From positions 1 through 64,000 of the forward strand of contig JAFZFF010000080.1 in the NCBI GenBank assembly GCA_017556045.1: DNA of 64,000 nucleotides, read 5' to 3'. The stretch is from Bacteroidaceae bacterium. Lineage in GTDB: Bacteria > Bacteroidota > Bacteroidia > Bacteroidales > Bacteroidaceae. The position numbers and the translations under genes are program-made. The notes under the pieces are model-generated. The model made no database searches, had not been told where the DNA came from, and saw only the letters and a list, made by a program, of their open reading frames with translations. Of this stretch, positions 45,950 to 56,381 are shown in pieces. How positions within the stretch are numbered: position 1 is the first letter of the stretch; the number at the start of each line of letters is the position of its first letter.

Positions 45950-46942
45950 ATGCAACTGCTTACCCCGACCGACATACAGCCCCTGCAGCCACGCCTTGCT
46001 CATAGTCACAGACTTATGGTCATGGGCTCATGCTTTGCCACACATATAGGTGGTAGGCTGGCGCAGATGAAATGGCAGGCCGAGGTCAATCCCTTCGGGG
46101 TGCTATATAACCCGCAGTCTATCGCTCAGGCGCTTACGATGCTCGCTTCGGGCCACTCGCTCGCAGAGGAGGAGCTTACGCTCTTCCCCAATGAGGGGTG
46201 GAGTACTTGGATGCACCACAGCTCCTTCTCGTGCCCCGAGCGTGGCGAAGCGCTGGCTCTCATCAATGCCCATATGGAGCAGGCTGCGCAGATGCTACTC
46301 GATGCTGATACACTGATCATTACTTTCGGCACCGCATGGGTATATCGCCTACGTGAGACGGAGCAGATCGTGGGCAACTGCCACAAGATGCCCGAGCGCC
46401 TCTTCTCTCGTCAACGCCTCTCGGTAGAGGAGATCGTAGAGGAGTACACAGCTCTGTTGCAGCACCTTTGGAGCGTCAATCCCAAGCTGCGCGTTGTCTT
46501 CACCGTCAGCCCTGTGCGTCATCTCAAAGACACGCTACATGGCAACCAATTGAGCAAGTCTACCCTGCTATTGGCGGTGGATGCATTGTGTCAGAGATAC
46601 CCCGAAAAGCTGTATTACTTCCCTGCCTACGAGATTGTCATCGACGAGCTGCGCGACTATCGCTTCTATGCCGACGATATGGCTCATCCTTCGTCTGGGG
46701 CAGTGGAGTATGTATGGGAGCGCTTCGTAGAGCACTGCACCGATGATGAGGCTCAGCGCTTCATCACACAGTGGACCAAGGTCGTCAAGGCACTGGAGCA
46801 TCGCCCCTTCCGTCCCGACTCGCCCCAGTACCGCAACTTCATGGTGCAGACCCTCAACACTATCAACAATCTGAAAGACCAATACCCTCACATCGAGGTA
46901 GATAAAGAGATAAGCTTATGCAATACGCTATCACACACATAG
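45950..46942 (+). CDS. GSCFA-domain protein
   Basis: A 330-residue cytoplasmic-type protein of the GSCFA family, named after the motif seen here at residues 26-30 (VMGSCFATHIG). The fold is related to SGNH/GDSL esterases: NPFGVLYNP, ITFGTAWVY, FTVSPVRHLKD and DDMAHPS give the block order, the last offering an Asp/His pair. The biochemical role is unknown. It overlaps murF-alr by 25 bases, which hints at a role near the cell wall. Confidence 0.85.
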   Translation: MQLLTPTDIQPLQPRLAHSHRLMVMGSCFATHIGGRLAQMKWQAEVNPFGVLYNPQSIAQALTMLASGHSLAEEELTLFPNEGWSTWMHHSSFSCPERGEALALINAHMEQAAQMLLDADTLIITFGTAWVYRLRETEQIVGNCHKMPERLFSRQRLSVEEIVEEYTALLQHLWSVNPKLRVVFTVSPVRHLKDTLHGNQLSKSTLLLAVDALCQRYPEKLYYFPAYEIVIDELRDYRFYADDMAHPSSGAVEYVWERFVEHCTDDEAQRFITQWTKVVKALEHRPFRPDSPQYRNFMVQTLNTINNLKDQYPHIEVDKEISLCNTLSHT

Positions 46943-49392
46943 CCAGCTTAATAAATGCCCATATCACTGGCCCTGCCGATGGCAATGTCACCACGTTGCT
47001 TACCGACAGTCGCTCGCTCTGCTTTCCCGAGGAGACACTCTTCTTTGCTCTCGTGAGTAAGCGCGGCGATGGCCACCGATATATCTCAGAGCTTTATGCT
47101 CGTGGCGTACGCAACTTTGTAGTATCGGCCACGCCTGCCGCAGAGCAGCTACACGCCATGTCAGCAGCCACCTTCCTCACGGTGCCCGACACACTTGCAG
47201 CATTGCAACAATTGGGCGCAGCACACCGCGCCACCTTTGACATCCCCGTGGTAGGTATCACCGGCAGCAATGGTAAGACCATAGTGAAGGAATGGCTCAG
47301 CCAGCTCCTGGCACCCACGTTTGACGTGGCCCGCTCACCCCGCAGCTACAACTCTCAGATAGGTGTGCCCCTCTCGGTGTGGCAGATGGGCGAGTCTACC
47401 CAGGTGGCACTTATCGAAGCAGGCATCTCCATGCCCGATGAGATGAAGCGCATCAAAGCCATCGTATCACCTACCATAGGCATACTCACCAATATCGGTG
47501 GAGCACACCAGGAGAACTTCCAGTCTACCGAGGAGAAGTGTTGCGAGAAGCTCACCCTATTTCGCGATACCGATGTAGTGATATACAATGGCGATGACCC
47601 TATGGTATGCCAGTGTGTAGACCGCACCCTGCACTCGCCCCGCGAGATTGCCTGGTCACTACGCGATACCGACAAGCCCCTCTTCATCTCATCCATCACC
47701 AAGGGTACGGGCAGCACTACCATCGAGTACCAGTACCTGGGCTTCAAGGGCACATACACCATCCCCTTCGATGACGAAGCCTCTATAGAGAACTCACTCC
47801 ACTGTCTCGGCGCATGTATGTATCTGGGGCTCACTACCGAAGAGGTAGCTCAGCGTATGCCCTTGCTGGAGCCTGTAGCGATGCGCCTCGAGGTCAAGGA
47901 GGGCAAGAACGGATGCACCCTGATCAATGACTCATACAACTCTGACATAGCCTCGCTCGACATAGCGCTCGACTTTATGGCCCGCCGCCCCGAGCGCGAG
48001 GGCAGGCAGCGCGTACTGATACTCTCTGACCTCCTTCAGACAGGGCAGGAGAGCCATGCGCTATACCACACCGTAGCCTCACTCATCGAGACCCGAGGCA
48101 TAGAGCGCATCATCGGCATAGGCCCTGCGCTCACAGAGGCAGCCGAGGAGTTTCACATCGCCAAGTCCTTCTACCGCACTACCGAGGAGTTTCTCCACTC
48201 CGAAGAGCTGCGTCAGATGAGTCGCTCGCTCATACTTGTCAAGGGCTCACGCAGCTTTGGCTTTGAGCGCATAGCAGAGCATCTCACCCTCAAGGTACAT
48301 GAGACAACGCTCGAGATAGACCTTGGCGCTATGGTCGACAACCTCAACCACTACCGCAGCCTCATGCGCCCTGCCGTCAAGACCGTATGCATGGTCAAGG
48401 CCTTTGCCTACGGCGCTGGCTTCTACGAGGTTGCCAAGACGCTACAAGACCATCGTGTAGACTACCTCGCCGTGGCTGTGGCCGACGAAGGTGAGCAGCT
48501 GCGCAAGGCAGGCATCAGCGCCAACATCCTCGTGATGAACCCCGAGCTGACAGCCTTCAATACACTCTTTGATAATAGCTTAGAACCTGAGATATATAGC
48601 TTTGGCATCTTAGAGGAGATGATACGTGCCTGCGAGCGCGAAGGCTTCACCCACTATCCCATCCACCTGAAGATCGACACTGGCATGAGCCGCCTTGGCT
48701 TCAGCCCCGACGATATGCCCCGCCTCATCGCGCGCTTGAAGGGGCAAAATGCCGTGAGCCCCCGCTCCGTATTCTCACACTTTGCCGGTAGCGACAGCCC
48801 CCAGTTTGACGACTTCACCCACCTGCAGGCCCAGCGCTTCCAGCAAGCTGCCGACACCCTGCAGAGCGCCTTCAGCCACAAGATACTGCGCCACATCTGC
48901 AACTCGGCAGGCATCGAGCGCTTCCCACAGTACCACTTCGATATGGTACGCCTTGGCCTCGGCCTCTACGGCATCAGCCCAGTAGACAATCGCCCCATAC
49001 ACCCCATAGCCACGCTCAAGAGCACCATCCTGCAGATACACGAAGTGCCCGAGACAGAGACCGTAGGCTACAGCCGTCGCGGACAGCTCACCAAGCCCTC
49101 ACGCATAGCCTCCATCCCCATAGGATATGCCGACGGGCTCAATCGCCGTCTGGGCAATCGCCACGGACACTGCATCGTCAATGGCCTCCCGGCCCCCTAT
49201 GTAGGCAATATCTGTATGGATGTATGCATGATTGACGTCACCGACGTCCCCTGTCACGAAGGCGACAGCGTCGAAATCTTTGGTCCTCAGCTACCCGTAT
49301 CACGGCTCGCCGACTGGCTCGACACCATCCCCTACGAAGTGATGACAGGCATATCTACACGAGTAAGGAGGGTGTATGTGATGGAAAGCTAA
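46918..49392 (+). CDS. murF-alr: Bifunctional MurF ligase / alanine racemase
   Basis: An 824-residue fusion typical of Bacteroidetes. Residues 1-455 are MurF, with ATP-binding GITGSNGKTIVKEW, which adds D-Ala-D-Ala to the UDP-MurNAc-tripeptide. Residues 456-824 are alanine racemase: the PLP lysine is Lys494 in MVKAFAYGAG, and VGYSRRG carries the second catalytic Tyr; GNICMDVCMIDVTDV is also conserved. The fusion couples production of D-alanine to its use in the cell wall. The racemase consensus KADAYGHG is altered to KAFAYGAG, as in other Bacteroidetes fusions. Confidence 0.95.
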   Translation: MQYAITHIASLINAHITGPADGNVTTLLTDSRSLCFPEETLFFALVSKRGDGHRYISELYARGVRNFVVSATPAAEQLHAMSAATFLTVPDTLAALQQLGAAHRATFDIPVVGITGSNGKTIVKEWLSQLLAPTFDVARSPRSYNSQIGVPLSVWQMGESTQVALIEAGISMPDEMKRIKAIVSPTIGILTNIGGAHQENFQSTEEKCCEKLTLFRDTDVVIYNGDDPMVCQCVDRTLHSPREIAWSLRDTDKPLFISSITKGTGSTTIEYQYLGFKGTYTIPFDDEASIENSLHCLGACMYLGLTTEEVAQRMPLLEPVAMRLEVKEGKNGCTLINDSYNSDIASLDIALDFMARRPEREGRQRVLILSDLLQTGQESHALYHTVASLIETRGIERIIGIGPALTEAAEEFHIAKSFYRTTEEFLHSEELRQMSRSLILVKGSRSFGFERIAEHLTLKVHETTLEIDLGAMVDNLNHYRSLMRPAVKTVCMVKAFAYGAGFYEVAKTLQDHRVDYLAVAVADEGEQLRKAGISANILVMNPELTAFNTLFDNSLEPEIYSFGILEEMIRACEREGFTHYPIHLKIDTGMSRLGFSPDDMPRLIARLKGQNAVSPRSVFSHFAGSDSPQFDDFTHLQAQRFQQAADTLQSAFSHKILRHICNSAGIERFPQYHFDMVRLGLGLYGISPVDNRPIHPIATLKSTILQIHEVPETETVGYSRRGQLTKPSRIASIPIGYADGLNRRLGNRHGHCIVNGLPAPYVGNICMDVCMIDVTDVPCHEGDSVEIFGPQLPVSRLADWLDTIPYEVMTGISTRVRRVYVMES

Positions 49393-49624
49393 AATAATGG
49401 AGAATGGAGAATGGAGAAGGTTTGTGCAAGTGAGCGCGATGTAAGTTTGCTTACTAATCGCTCAGCGCCGACGCGGTATGAGAGCATCGGTTGCGACGAA
49501 AGGAACTTCAGTTCCTCCGAGGAGTTGCGACTTGTCACTCATTCAGCCAAAGCTCAGCGAAGCTAACGGAGAATTGGCTATCCGGATGGCTAATTATCAA
49601 TTATCAATTATCAATTCTCAATTA
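49393..49624. repeat. Dispersed intergenic repeats between murF-alr and panB
   Basis: Short tandem ggagaat units (49399-49420), a hairpin GGAACTTCAGTTCC (about 49501-49514) preceded by CGGTTGCGACGA, and tandem aattatc filler (49591-49624) reaching the panB stop. The block with CGGTTGCGACGA and a nearby GAAC/GTTC hairpin recurs in reverse orientation at about 56462-56495. No gene here. Confidence 0.6.
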
Positions 49625-50440
49625 GTATTGTTCCGTTTCGTTGGGGAAGTCTCCACTCTTCACATCCTCCACGTAGTGGCCTACCGCCTCGGTAACGATA
49701 GTGAAGAGGTCAGCATAGCGGCGCAGGAAGCGTGGGCTGAAGTCCTTCGTCATGCCCAGCATATCGCTCACTACGAGTACCTGTCCGTCGACACCGCCAC
49801 CAGCGCCTATACCTATGACGGGGATGGTCAGCTCCTCAGCCACGCGGCGTGCCAGCTCAGCAGGTATCTTCTCCAGTACGAGGGCGAAGCATCCAGCCTC
49901 CTCCAGCAGGCGAGCATCGCGCAATAGCTTCTCAGCCTCCTCCTCGCCCTTGGCGCGTACGGCATAGGTGCCAAACTTGTTGATAGACTGCGGCATCAGT
50001 CCCAGGTGACCCATCACGGGTATGCCCGCTGCCAGTATGCGTCGTACCGAGGGTAGTATCTCCTCGCCGCCCTCGAGCTTCAGCGCGTCGGCATGTGTGA
50101 TCTTCATGATCTGAATGGCATTGTTCACCGCCTCGATGTCGCTTGCCTGATAGGTGCCGAAGGGCATATCCACTACGACCAGCGCACGCTTCACGGCCTT
50201 CACCACCGACTTGCCATGGTATATCATCTGCTCCAGCGTGATGGGCAGCGTAGTCATGTTGCCCGCCATCACATTAGAGGCCGAGTCGCCCACGAGTATC
50301 ACATCCACGCCAGCACCATCCACGAGCGATGCCATAGTATAGTCATACGAGGTGAGCATAGATATCTTCTCTCCTCGCGCCTTCATCTCTGCCAGTCGGT
50401 GAGTAGTCACCTTGCGTCTATCATCACTTATATAAGCCAT
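49622..50440 (-). CDS. panB: 3-methyl-2-oxobutanoate hydroxymethyltransferase
   Basis: A 272-residue TIM-barrel enzyme, the first committed step to pantothenate: it moves a one-carbon unit from methylene-THF to ketoisovalerate. [32 protein letters not shown] (metal Asp), [15 protein letters not shown] and [14 protein letters not shown] are all present. Its last codons border filler repeats. It is a single-gene unit with its own promoter. Confidence 0.96.
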   Translation of the reverse strand: MAYISDDRRKVTTHRLAEMKARGEKISMLTSYDYTMASLVDGAGVDVILVGDSASNVMAGNMTTLPITLEQMIYHGKSVVKAVKRALVVVDMPFGTYQASDIEAVNNAIQIMKITHADALKLEGGEEILPSVRRILAAGIPVMGHLGLMPQSINKFGTYAVRAKGEEEAEKLLRDARLLEEAGCFALVLEKIPAELARRVAEELTIPVIGIGAGGGVDGQVLVVSDMLGMTKDFSPRFLRRYADLFTIVTEAVGHYVEDVKSGDFPNETEQY

Positions 50441-50471
50441 AATATTCTATAGGATTTTCGTTAAAACGGCG

Positions 50472-50479
50472 CAAAATTA
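50472..50479 (-). promoter_or_regulatory. -7 element of panB
   Basis: Minus-strand TAATTTTG, 31 bases ahead of the start codon. The remaining spacer to 50780 is A+T-rich with no gene visible. Confidence 0.5.
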
Positions 50480-50746
50480 CTAAAAAAATCAAAACTCTGT
50501 TATCTTCTCTCAATATTATAAAAAGTTAACTATAAGTTTTATGCAATAAAAATTCAGGAATGTGTATAGCTGTGCTGCTAAGATATCGTGTAAGTTGCTG
50601 CGGGAGTGGAGGTGAGAGGGTGTGAATGGTTGTGAAAATATAACTAATAATTTGATTTTAGTTAATTAATGGCTTTGTATATGTTAATGATGTTAAAAAA
50701 TGGGGCAAAGTTATCGTATCGTACAAAAATACAAACATTTATTACC

Positions 50747-50754
50747 TATCTTTG
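50747..50754 (+). promoter_or_regulatory. -7 element of the Crp-type gene
   Basis: TATCTTTG at 50747-50754, 26 bases ahead of the ATG at 50781. Confidence 0.5.
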
Positions 50755-50780
50755 TCCCGGATATATAGAAGGCCATATTG

Positions 50781-51452
50781 ATGGAATATACAATGTACGA
50801 TACACTATTGATGCTACCTCTGTTTCAAGGCATGAGTCAGGCGGACCTCACTCGTATCATCGAGAAGGTGAAGTTTGACTTCGTGAAGTTTGAGGACAGG
50901 GAGGTGATTTTCCGTCAAGGTGAGCGATGTGACAAGCTGGTGTTTCTGCTCAGTGGTGAGCTCCTAAGTGAGACGGTGGCTCCATGTGGGTTGTTTACCT
51001 TGGAGGAGAGGCTTGATCGCCCCGTGATGGTGGAGCTGCACTCGCTCTTCGGCTCTGACACGACATATAAGTCTACCTACACGGCGTGTGGCGAGGTGGC
51101 GATGCTGATGATCGATAAGAGCTATGTGTTTAAGTTGCTGGACTTCAATATGGTGTTTCGCATCAACTTCTATAATATCGTGTGCAACAAGGTGCATAAG
51201 CAGCACGGTCTGCTGTGGGGCCTCACTCCCTCGGGGCTTGAGGGCAGGCTGGTGCACTTTATCCGTAGTATCTGCTCTCTGCCGCAAGGCCTCAAGACGC
51301 TGCGCATAAGGATGGAGGACTTGGCGAATTTGCTCGATGATACGAGACTGAACGTGTCGAGCATCCTCAATGCATGGCAAGACCAGGGGCTGATAGAGAT
51401 ACGTCGCAAGGCGTTTGTGATACACGACTTGGCGGAGCTGACCGACAGATAA
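50781..51452 (+). CDS. Crp/Fnr-family transcription regulator
   Basis: 223 residues: an N-terminal cyclic-nucleotide-binding-like barrel (FEDREVIFRQGERCDKLVFL) and a C-terminal winged helix (MEDLANLLDDTRLNVSSILNAW). There is no cysteine cluster for an iron-sulphur centre and the cAMP-binding arginine/serine motif is not evident, so the effector is unknown. Dnr- or Fnr-like members in Bacteroidales often answer to redox or haem. It lies alone before the M3 peptidase. Confidence 0.85.
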   Translation: MEYTMYDTLLMLPLFQGMSQADLTRIIEKVKFDFVKFEDREVIFRQGERCDKLVFLLSGELLSETVAPCGLFTLEERLDRPVMVELHSLFGSDTTYKSTYTACGEVAMLMIDKSYVFKLLDFNMVFRINFYNIVCNKVHKQHGLLWGLTPSGLEGRLVHFIRSICSLPQGLKTLRIRMEDLANLLDDTRLNVSSILNAWQDQGLIEIRRKAFVIHDLAELTDR

Positions 51453-51571
51453 GGCTGTATATATAGAATACTGATGGAGAATTGGAGTCATGGATGATTG
51501 ATTTTCAATTCTCCATTCTCTTTTTTCGATTATTTATATTAACTTCGCACCTTCAATTACTTTACTCAAAT

Positions 51572-53704
51572 ATGAAACAGAACAAAACGAACAGAATGAA
51601 GCTTGCTGTATGTGCTTTGGCATTGGCAGGCGCTACACTAAACCTCACTTCTTGTATGGATAATAAGAACAAAAACCCATTTTTCAGCGAGTATAAGACT
51701 CCACACGCTACTGCTCCCTTCAATAAGATTAAGATGGAGCACTACGAGCCTGCTTTGATGGAGGGTATCAAGCAGCATGAGGCCGAGGTTCAGGCTATCA
51801 TCAATAACCCCGAAGCTCCTACATTTGAGAATACTATCGTGGCATTGGACTATGCTGGTAGCATGCTTGACCGCGTAACTACTGTATTCTTCAACCTCAA
51901 TAGCGCTGAGACCTCTGACGAGATGCAGGCATTGGCACAGAAGCTCTCGCCCGTCCTCACTGAGCACTCTAACAATATCTCGCTCAACGAGAAGCTCTTT
52001 GCTCGCGTGAAGGCTGTATATGAGACTGCAGATAGAAGTACTCTCTCTACCGAGCAGCAGCGTCTGTTGCAGAAGAGCTACGATGGCTTTGCTCGCAATG
52101 GTGCCAACTTGAGCGAGGAGGACAAGGCTAAGTATCGTGAACTTACCACAGAGTTGAGCAAGACTACCTTGGCATTCAGCCAGAATATGCTGAAGGCTAC
52201 CAACAGCTACGCGCTCAATGTTACCGATAGCACTCGCCTTGCTGGTCTGCCCGAGTCAACCCTCGAGGCTGCTGCACAGACCGCTAAGGAGAAGGGCCAA
52301 GAGGGCTGGACATTCACCTTGCATGCTCCCAGCTATGGTCCCTTGATGATGTACTGCGAAGACCGTGACTTGCGCCGCGAGCTCTACATGGCCTTCAATA
52401 CTCAGAACGTACAGGACAATGAGAACAACAATGAGGAGCTCGTGAAGAAGATCGTGAACCTCCGCCTTGCTATCGCTCAGCTCCTGGGCTATCAGAGCCA
52501 TGCCGACTACATCCTTGAGAACCGTATGGCTGAGAATGCTGCTAACGTAAACCAGTTGCTCGATCAGCTGCTCACCGCATACCTCCCTGCAGCGCAGGAG
52601 GAGGTGAAGGCCGTACAGGAGATGGCTGCAAGCACCGAGGGTGAGGACTTCGTGCTCATGCCTTGGGACTGGTCATTCTACTCTGAGAAGCTGCGCAGCG
52701 CTAAGTATAGCCTCAATGACGAGATGGTGCGCCCCTACTTCAAGCTGGAGAATGTGACCAAGGGTGTGTTTGGCCTTGCTACACGCCTCTATGGCATCAC
52801 CTTCGTAGAGAACAAGAAGATTTCTGTATTCCATCCCGACGTGAAGGCCTACGACGTGCTCGACAAGGATGGCTCATACTTGGCAGTCATCTACACCGAC
52901 TTCTTCCCCCGTGCTGGCAAGCGCTCTGGTGCATGGATGACCAACTTTAAGGAGCAGTACAAGAAGGATGGCGTAGACAGCCGCCCCCACGTGTCTATCA
53001 CGATGAACTTCACCAAGCCCACCGACACCAAGCCCGCCCTGCTCACTCAGGATGAGGTAGAGACCTTCCTCCACGAGTTTGGCCACGCTCTGCACGGCAT
53101 TTTCGCTGCTACCACATACCCCTCAATGGGCGGTACCAACGTATATCGCGACTTTGTGGAGCTGCCCTCACAGATCATGGAGAACTTCTTGCCCAAGAAG
53201 GAGTTCCTCGCTACCTTTGCTTACCACTATGAGACCGGTGAGCTCATCCCCGACGAACTCATCGAGCGCATCGTACGTGCTCAGAACTATAATGTAGCTT
53301 ACGCTTGCATCCGCCAGCTCAGCTTCGGCCTGCTCGATATGGCATGGTACTCACGCACCACTCCCTTTGATGGTGATGTGAAGGCTTATGAGCAGGAGGC
53401 ATGGGCGCCCACCCAACTGCTGCCCGTCGTAGAGGGTACCAACATGACCACTCGCTTCGGCCACATCATGTCGGGTGGCTACTCAGCAGGTTACTACAGC
53501 TACAAGTGGTCTGAGATGCTCGATGCCGATGCCTTCGCCCTCTTCGACGAGAAGGGTATCTACAATGAGGCCGTAGCTACAGCATTCCGCCGCAACATCC
53601 TCGAGAAGGGTAGCTCAGAGCATCCCAAGGTGCTGTATCGCCGCTTCCGCGGACAAGATGCTACCATCGACGCTATGATGAAGCGCGACGGAATTGTAAA
53701 GTAA
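51572..53704 (+). CDS. dcp: M3 family dipeptidyl carboxypeptidase, lipoprotein
   Basis: A 710-residue zinc peptidase. The start at 51572 gives a lipoprotein signal ending in LNLTSC (Cys28), so it is tethered to a membrane facing the periplasm. FLHEFGHALHGIFA (about 499-512) is the HExxH motif with the conserved second-shell glycines; the downstream FVELPSQIMENF supplies the third zinc ligand Glu. Length and blocks fit Dcp/oligopeptidase A. It would remove C-terminal dipeptides from imported peptides. Confidence 0.93.
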   Translation: MKQNKTNRMKLAVCALALAGATLNLTSCMDNKNKNPFFSEYKTPHATAPFNKIKMEHYEPALMEGIKQHEAEVQAIINNPEAPTFENTIVALDYAGSMLDRVTTVFFNLNSAETSDEMQALAQKLSPVLTEHSNNISLNEKLFARVKAVYETADRSTLSTEQQRLLQKSYDGFARNGANLSEEDKAKYRELTTELSKTTLAFSQNMLKATNSYALNVTDSTRLAGLPESTLEAAAQTAKEKGQEGWTFTLHAPSYGPLMMYCEDRDLRRELYMAFNTQNVQDNENNNEELVKKIVNLRLAIAQLLGYQSHADYILENRMAENAANVNQLLDQLLTAYLPAAQEEVKAVQEMAASTEGEDFVLMPWDWSFYSEKLRSAKYSLNDEMVRPYFKLENVTKGVFGLATRLYGITFVENKKISVFHPDVKAYDVLDKDGSYLAVIYTDFFPRAGKRSGAWMTNFKEQYKKDGVDSRPHVSITMNFTKPTDTKPALLTQDEVETFLHEFGHALHGIFAATTYPSMGGTNVYRDFVELPSQIMENFLPKKEFLATFAYHYETGELIPDELIERIVRAQNYNVAYACIRQLSFGLLDMAWYSRTTPFDGDVKAYEQEAWAPTQLLPVVEGTNMTTRFGHIMSGGYSAGYYSYKWSEMLDADAFALFDEKGIYNEAVATAFRRNILEKGSSEHPKVLYRRFRGQDATIDAMMKRDGIVK

Positions 53705-53861
53705 CTCAACTTTCGTTGAACGCAAGTAAGTAATAAATGGAGTTAAATGGAGATAAAGGCCAATTGTACTGTATGCGGTGTACAAAACTATTGGCATTTA
53801 ACTCCCCAAAGAGCAAAGCGATATCTCCCTTTAACTCCTAAATACAAACTATTTGGAAAGT

Positions 53862-54356
53862 ATGACGATGGCAAATAAGTGCATATCATTGCTCATGGCG
53901 CTGTGCCTTGCCTGCCTCACAGGGTGTGACCGTAGTGACGACCTTGAGAGCATCTTCACGGGCAAGGTGTGGCACCTGGGAGGCTTCTATCAGACCTCCA
54001 ATTGGGAGAACCCTAACGTGAGCCGCCCGATCTACAATGACTATAACAGCCATAGCGACCTCTCGGTCTACAACATGGTCCTCTTCACCGATGGCACCGC
54101 CCACATCACCCTGCCCCAGGGGTGTCAGCTCACAGCCGTGTGGAGTGCCGATGGCAACGAGCGTCACCGCACGTTTGCCTTCTCGGAGTGGAAGACCGTG
54201 AGCGGCGACCCCGCCCAGCTCACCGGGTATGCCCGACAGATGTACGACCGACTGAGGAAGACCGCTTATTACCAGGGCGACACCTACTACATACAGCTAT
54301 TTGATGATAGCAAGAAGTACTTTATGCAATTTGCCGACCTCTCAAAATATAACTAA
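53862..54356 (+). CDS. Small lipoprotein (DUF4847-like)
   Basis: 164 residues with a lipobox CLTGC (Cys near 22). The rest (GKVWHLGGFYQTSNW, YNMVLFTDGTAHITLPQGC, YYIQLFDDSKKYFMQF) looks like a small beta-rich lipocalin-type barrel and resembles a Bacteroidales domain of unknown function (DUF4847). It is followed without a gap by dCMP deaminase. ATG codons at 53862 and 53868 are both possible starts. Confidence 0.65.
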   Translation: MTMANKCISLLMALCLACLTGCDRSDDLESIFTGKVWHLGGFYQTSNWENPNVSRPIYNDYNSHSDLSVYNMVLFTDGTAHITLPQGCQLTAVWSADGNERHRTFAFSEWKTVSGDPAQLTGYARQMYDRLRKTAYYQGDTYYIQLFDDSKKYFMQFADLSKYN

Positions 54357-54357
54357 C

Positions 54358-54792
54358 ATGACTGAGAACGAAAACAAGACACTGACCTTTGACCAGCGCT
54401 ACATGCGCATGGCTACCATTTGGGCCGAAAACTCCTACTGCGAGCGCCGCAAGGTAGGTGCCCTCGTCGTGAAGGACAAGATGATCATCTCTGACGGATA
54501 CAATGGTACGCCCGCAGGGTTTGAGAATATATGCGAAGATGAGAACAATGTGACCAAGCCCTACGTTCTCCATGCCGAAGCTAACGCCATCACCAAGATA
54601 GCCCGCTCTAACAACAATAGCGAGGGCGCTACACTGTATGTGACCGCATCGCCCTGTATCGAGTGTGCCAAGCTCATCATACAGGCAGGCATCAAGCGTG
54701 TGGTGTATGGCGAGAAGTACCGCCTCACCGATGGTATAGACCTGCTCGAGCGTGCAGGCATCACTGTAGACTATTTACCCATAGACGAATGA
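54358..54792 (+). CDS. Deoxycytidylate (dCMP/ComEB-type) deaminase
   Basis: A 144-residue zinc deaminase: HAEANAI (His72, Glu74) and SPCIECAKLI (Cys100, Cys103) form the zinc and proton-shuttle site. Such enzymes convert dCMP to dUMP for thymidylate synthesis. The start lies one base after the preceding stop; the end overlaps the next start by four bases (ATGA). The three genes 53862-56381 therefore form one operon. Confidence 0.9.
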   Translation: MTENENKTLTFDQRYMRMATIWAENSYCERRKVGALVVKDKMIISDGYNGTPAGFENICEDENNVTKPYVLHAEANAITKIARSNNNSEGATLYVTASPCIECAKLIIQAGIKRVVYGEKYRLTDGIDLLERAGITVDYLPIDE

Positions 54793-56381
54793 TACGTAAT
54801 ACATATAGCAGACTCCTCTTCGCAGTAGTGCTGGCTGCCACCACCCTGGTGAGCTGCCACTATGAGAAGCCCCTGAATGCCGATAACAAGATAGATGCCC
54901 TGCTGCGCATCATCGAGAAGAAGTATGTCGACACGGTAGATATAGCCGACCTCATCGAGCAGACCCTCCCCAAGGTACTCGCAGAGCTCGACCCCCACTC
55001 GGTATACATCCCCGCCAAGGATGTAGAGGAGACCAACCAGGAGCTCAAGGGCAGCTTCAGCGGCATCGGCATACAGTTTATGATACAGTCCGACACCATC
55101 TACGTGAGCAACGTCATCCCTGGCGGCCCCTCAGAGAAGGTAGGCCTCATGGCGGGCGACCGCATCGTCACCATCGACGACTCACTCTACGTAGGTAAGG
55201 TAGTCAACAATAGCGGAGCCATGAAGCGCCTCAAGGGTCCCAAGGGCAGCGAGGTACGCCTCGGCATCAAGCGCCACGGCGAGCCCGAGCTACTCACCTT
55301 CACCATCGTGCGTGGCAACATCCCCGTCAAGAGCGTCGATGCCAGCTACCTTATCGATGACAGCTGGTGCTATATCAAGATCAACAAGTTTGGCGAGACC
55401 ACCTATCCCGAGATGCTCATCTCCCTGGCCCAAGGCCTGCAGCAGGGAGCCGAGGGCGTCATCATCGACCTCCGCGGCAACACGGGCGGATACATGGGCG
55501 CAGCCATACAGATGGTCAATGAGTTCCTCCCCAAGGGCGAGATGATCGTCTATACCGAAGGCGAAAACTCACCCCGCTACGAAGAGCGTGCCAATGGCGG
55601 CGGCAGCTGTCAGAAACTCCCCATCGTAGTGCTCACCGACGAGACCTCAGCCTCGGCAAGCGAGATCTTTGCCGGCGCCATTCAGGACAATGACCGTGGC
55701 ACCATCATCGGCCGCCGCACCTTCGGCAAGGGCTTGGTACAGCAACCCATCGAGTTTGCCGACGGCTCAGCCATACGCCTCACCATTGCCCGCTACTACA
55801 CCCCCTCGGGACGCTGCATACAGAAGCCCTATACCAATGGCAAGGGCGAAGAGTATGAGCTCGACCTTCTCAACCGCTACGAGCATGGCGAGTTTTTCAC
55901 CCAAGACAGCATCAAGCAAGATGAGAGCACAGCCTACCGCACCAAGAATGGCCGCACCGTCTACGGTGGTGGAGGCATCATGCCCGACATCTTCGTGCCC
56001 CAAGACACCACCGGCTACACCTCATACTACGCTGCTGTAGCCAAGCGTCGCCTCTTCACGCAGTTCCCCTTCGAGTACACCGACCAGCACCGTCAGCAGC
56101 TCTCGGCATACACCACCATGGAGGAGCTCCACGCCTATCTCCGCGGTGTAGACCTGCTCGAGGAGTTCGTGCAGTACGCCTCATCCAAGGGCATCAAGCG
56201 TCGCAACAACCTCATCAGTCAGTCACGCGACGTGATGGAAGAGATCCTCTACGGCAACGTCATCTACAACATGCTCGGCATGGAGGAGTACGTCAAGTAC
56301 CTCAACCTCACCGACCCCGTAGTGCTCAAGGCCGTCGAGGTGCTCCAGCGTGGAGAGTCGCAGCCCCAGGCACCTCAGTAG
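54789..56381 (+). CDS. S41 (CtpA-like) processing protease, lipoprotein
   Basis: 530 residues. The lipobox LVSC (Cys about 20) anchors it in the envelope. A PDZ domain (SGIGIQFM to LKGPKGSEVRL) is followed by the S41 core: IDLRGNTGGYMGAA, the nucleophile Ser291 in SASASEIFAGA and Lys314 in RTFGKGLVQQ. A helical C-terminal region (about 420-530) is typical of Bacteroidetes members. It would trim or degrade periplasmic proteins from their C-termini. The start at 54789 is set by the 4-base overlap with the deaminase gene. Confidence 0.93.
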   Translation: MIRNTYSRLLFAVVLAATTLVSCHYEKPLNADNKIDALLRIIEKKYVDTVDIADLIEQTLPKVLAELDPHSVYIPAKDVEETNQELKGSFSGIGIQFMIQSDTIYVSNVIPGGPSEKVGLMAGDRIVTIDDSLYVGKVVNNSGAMKRLKGPKGSEVRLGIKRHGEPELLTFTIVRGNIPVKSVDASYLIDDSWCYIKINKFGETTYPEMLISLAQGLQQGAEGVIIDLRGNTGGYMGAAIQMVNEFLPKGEMIVYTEGENSPRYEERANGGGSCQKLPIVVLTDETSASASEIFAGAIQDNDRGTIIGRRTFGKGLVQQPIEFADGSAIRLTIARYYTPSGRCIQKPYTNGKGEEYELDLLNRYEHGEFFTQDSIKQDESTAYRTKNGRTVYGGGGIMPDIFVPQDTTGYTSYYAAVAKRRLFTQFPFEYTDQHRQQLSAYTTMEELHAYLRGVDLLEEFVQYASSKGIKRRNNLISQSRDVMEEILYGNVIYNMLGMEEYVKYLNLTDPVVLKAVEVLQRGESQPQAPQ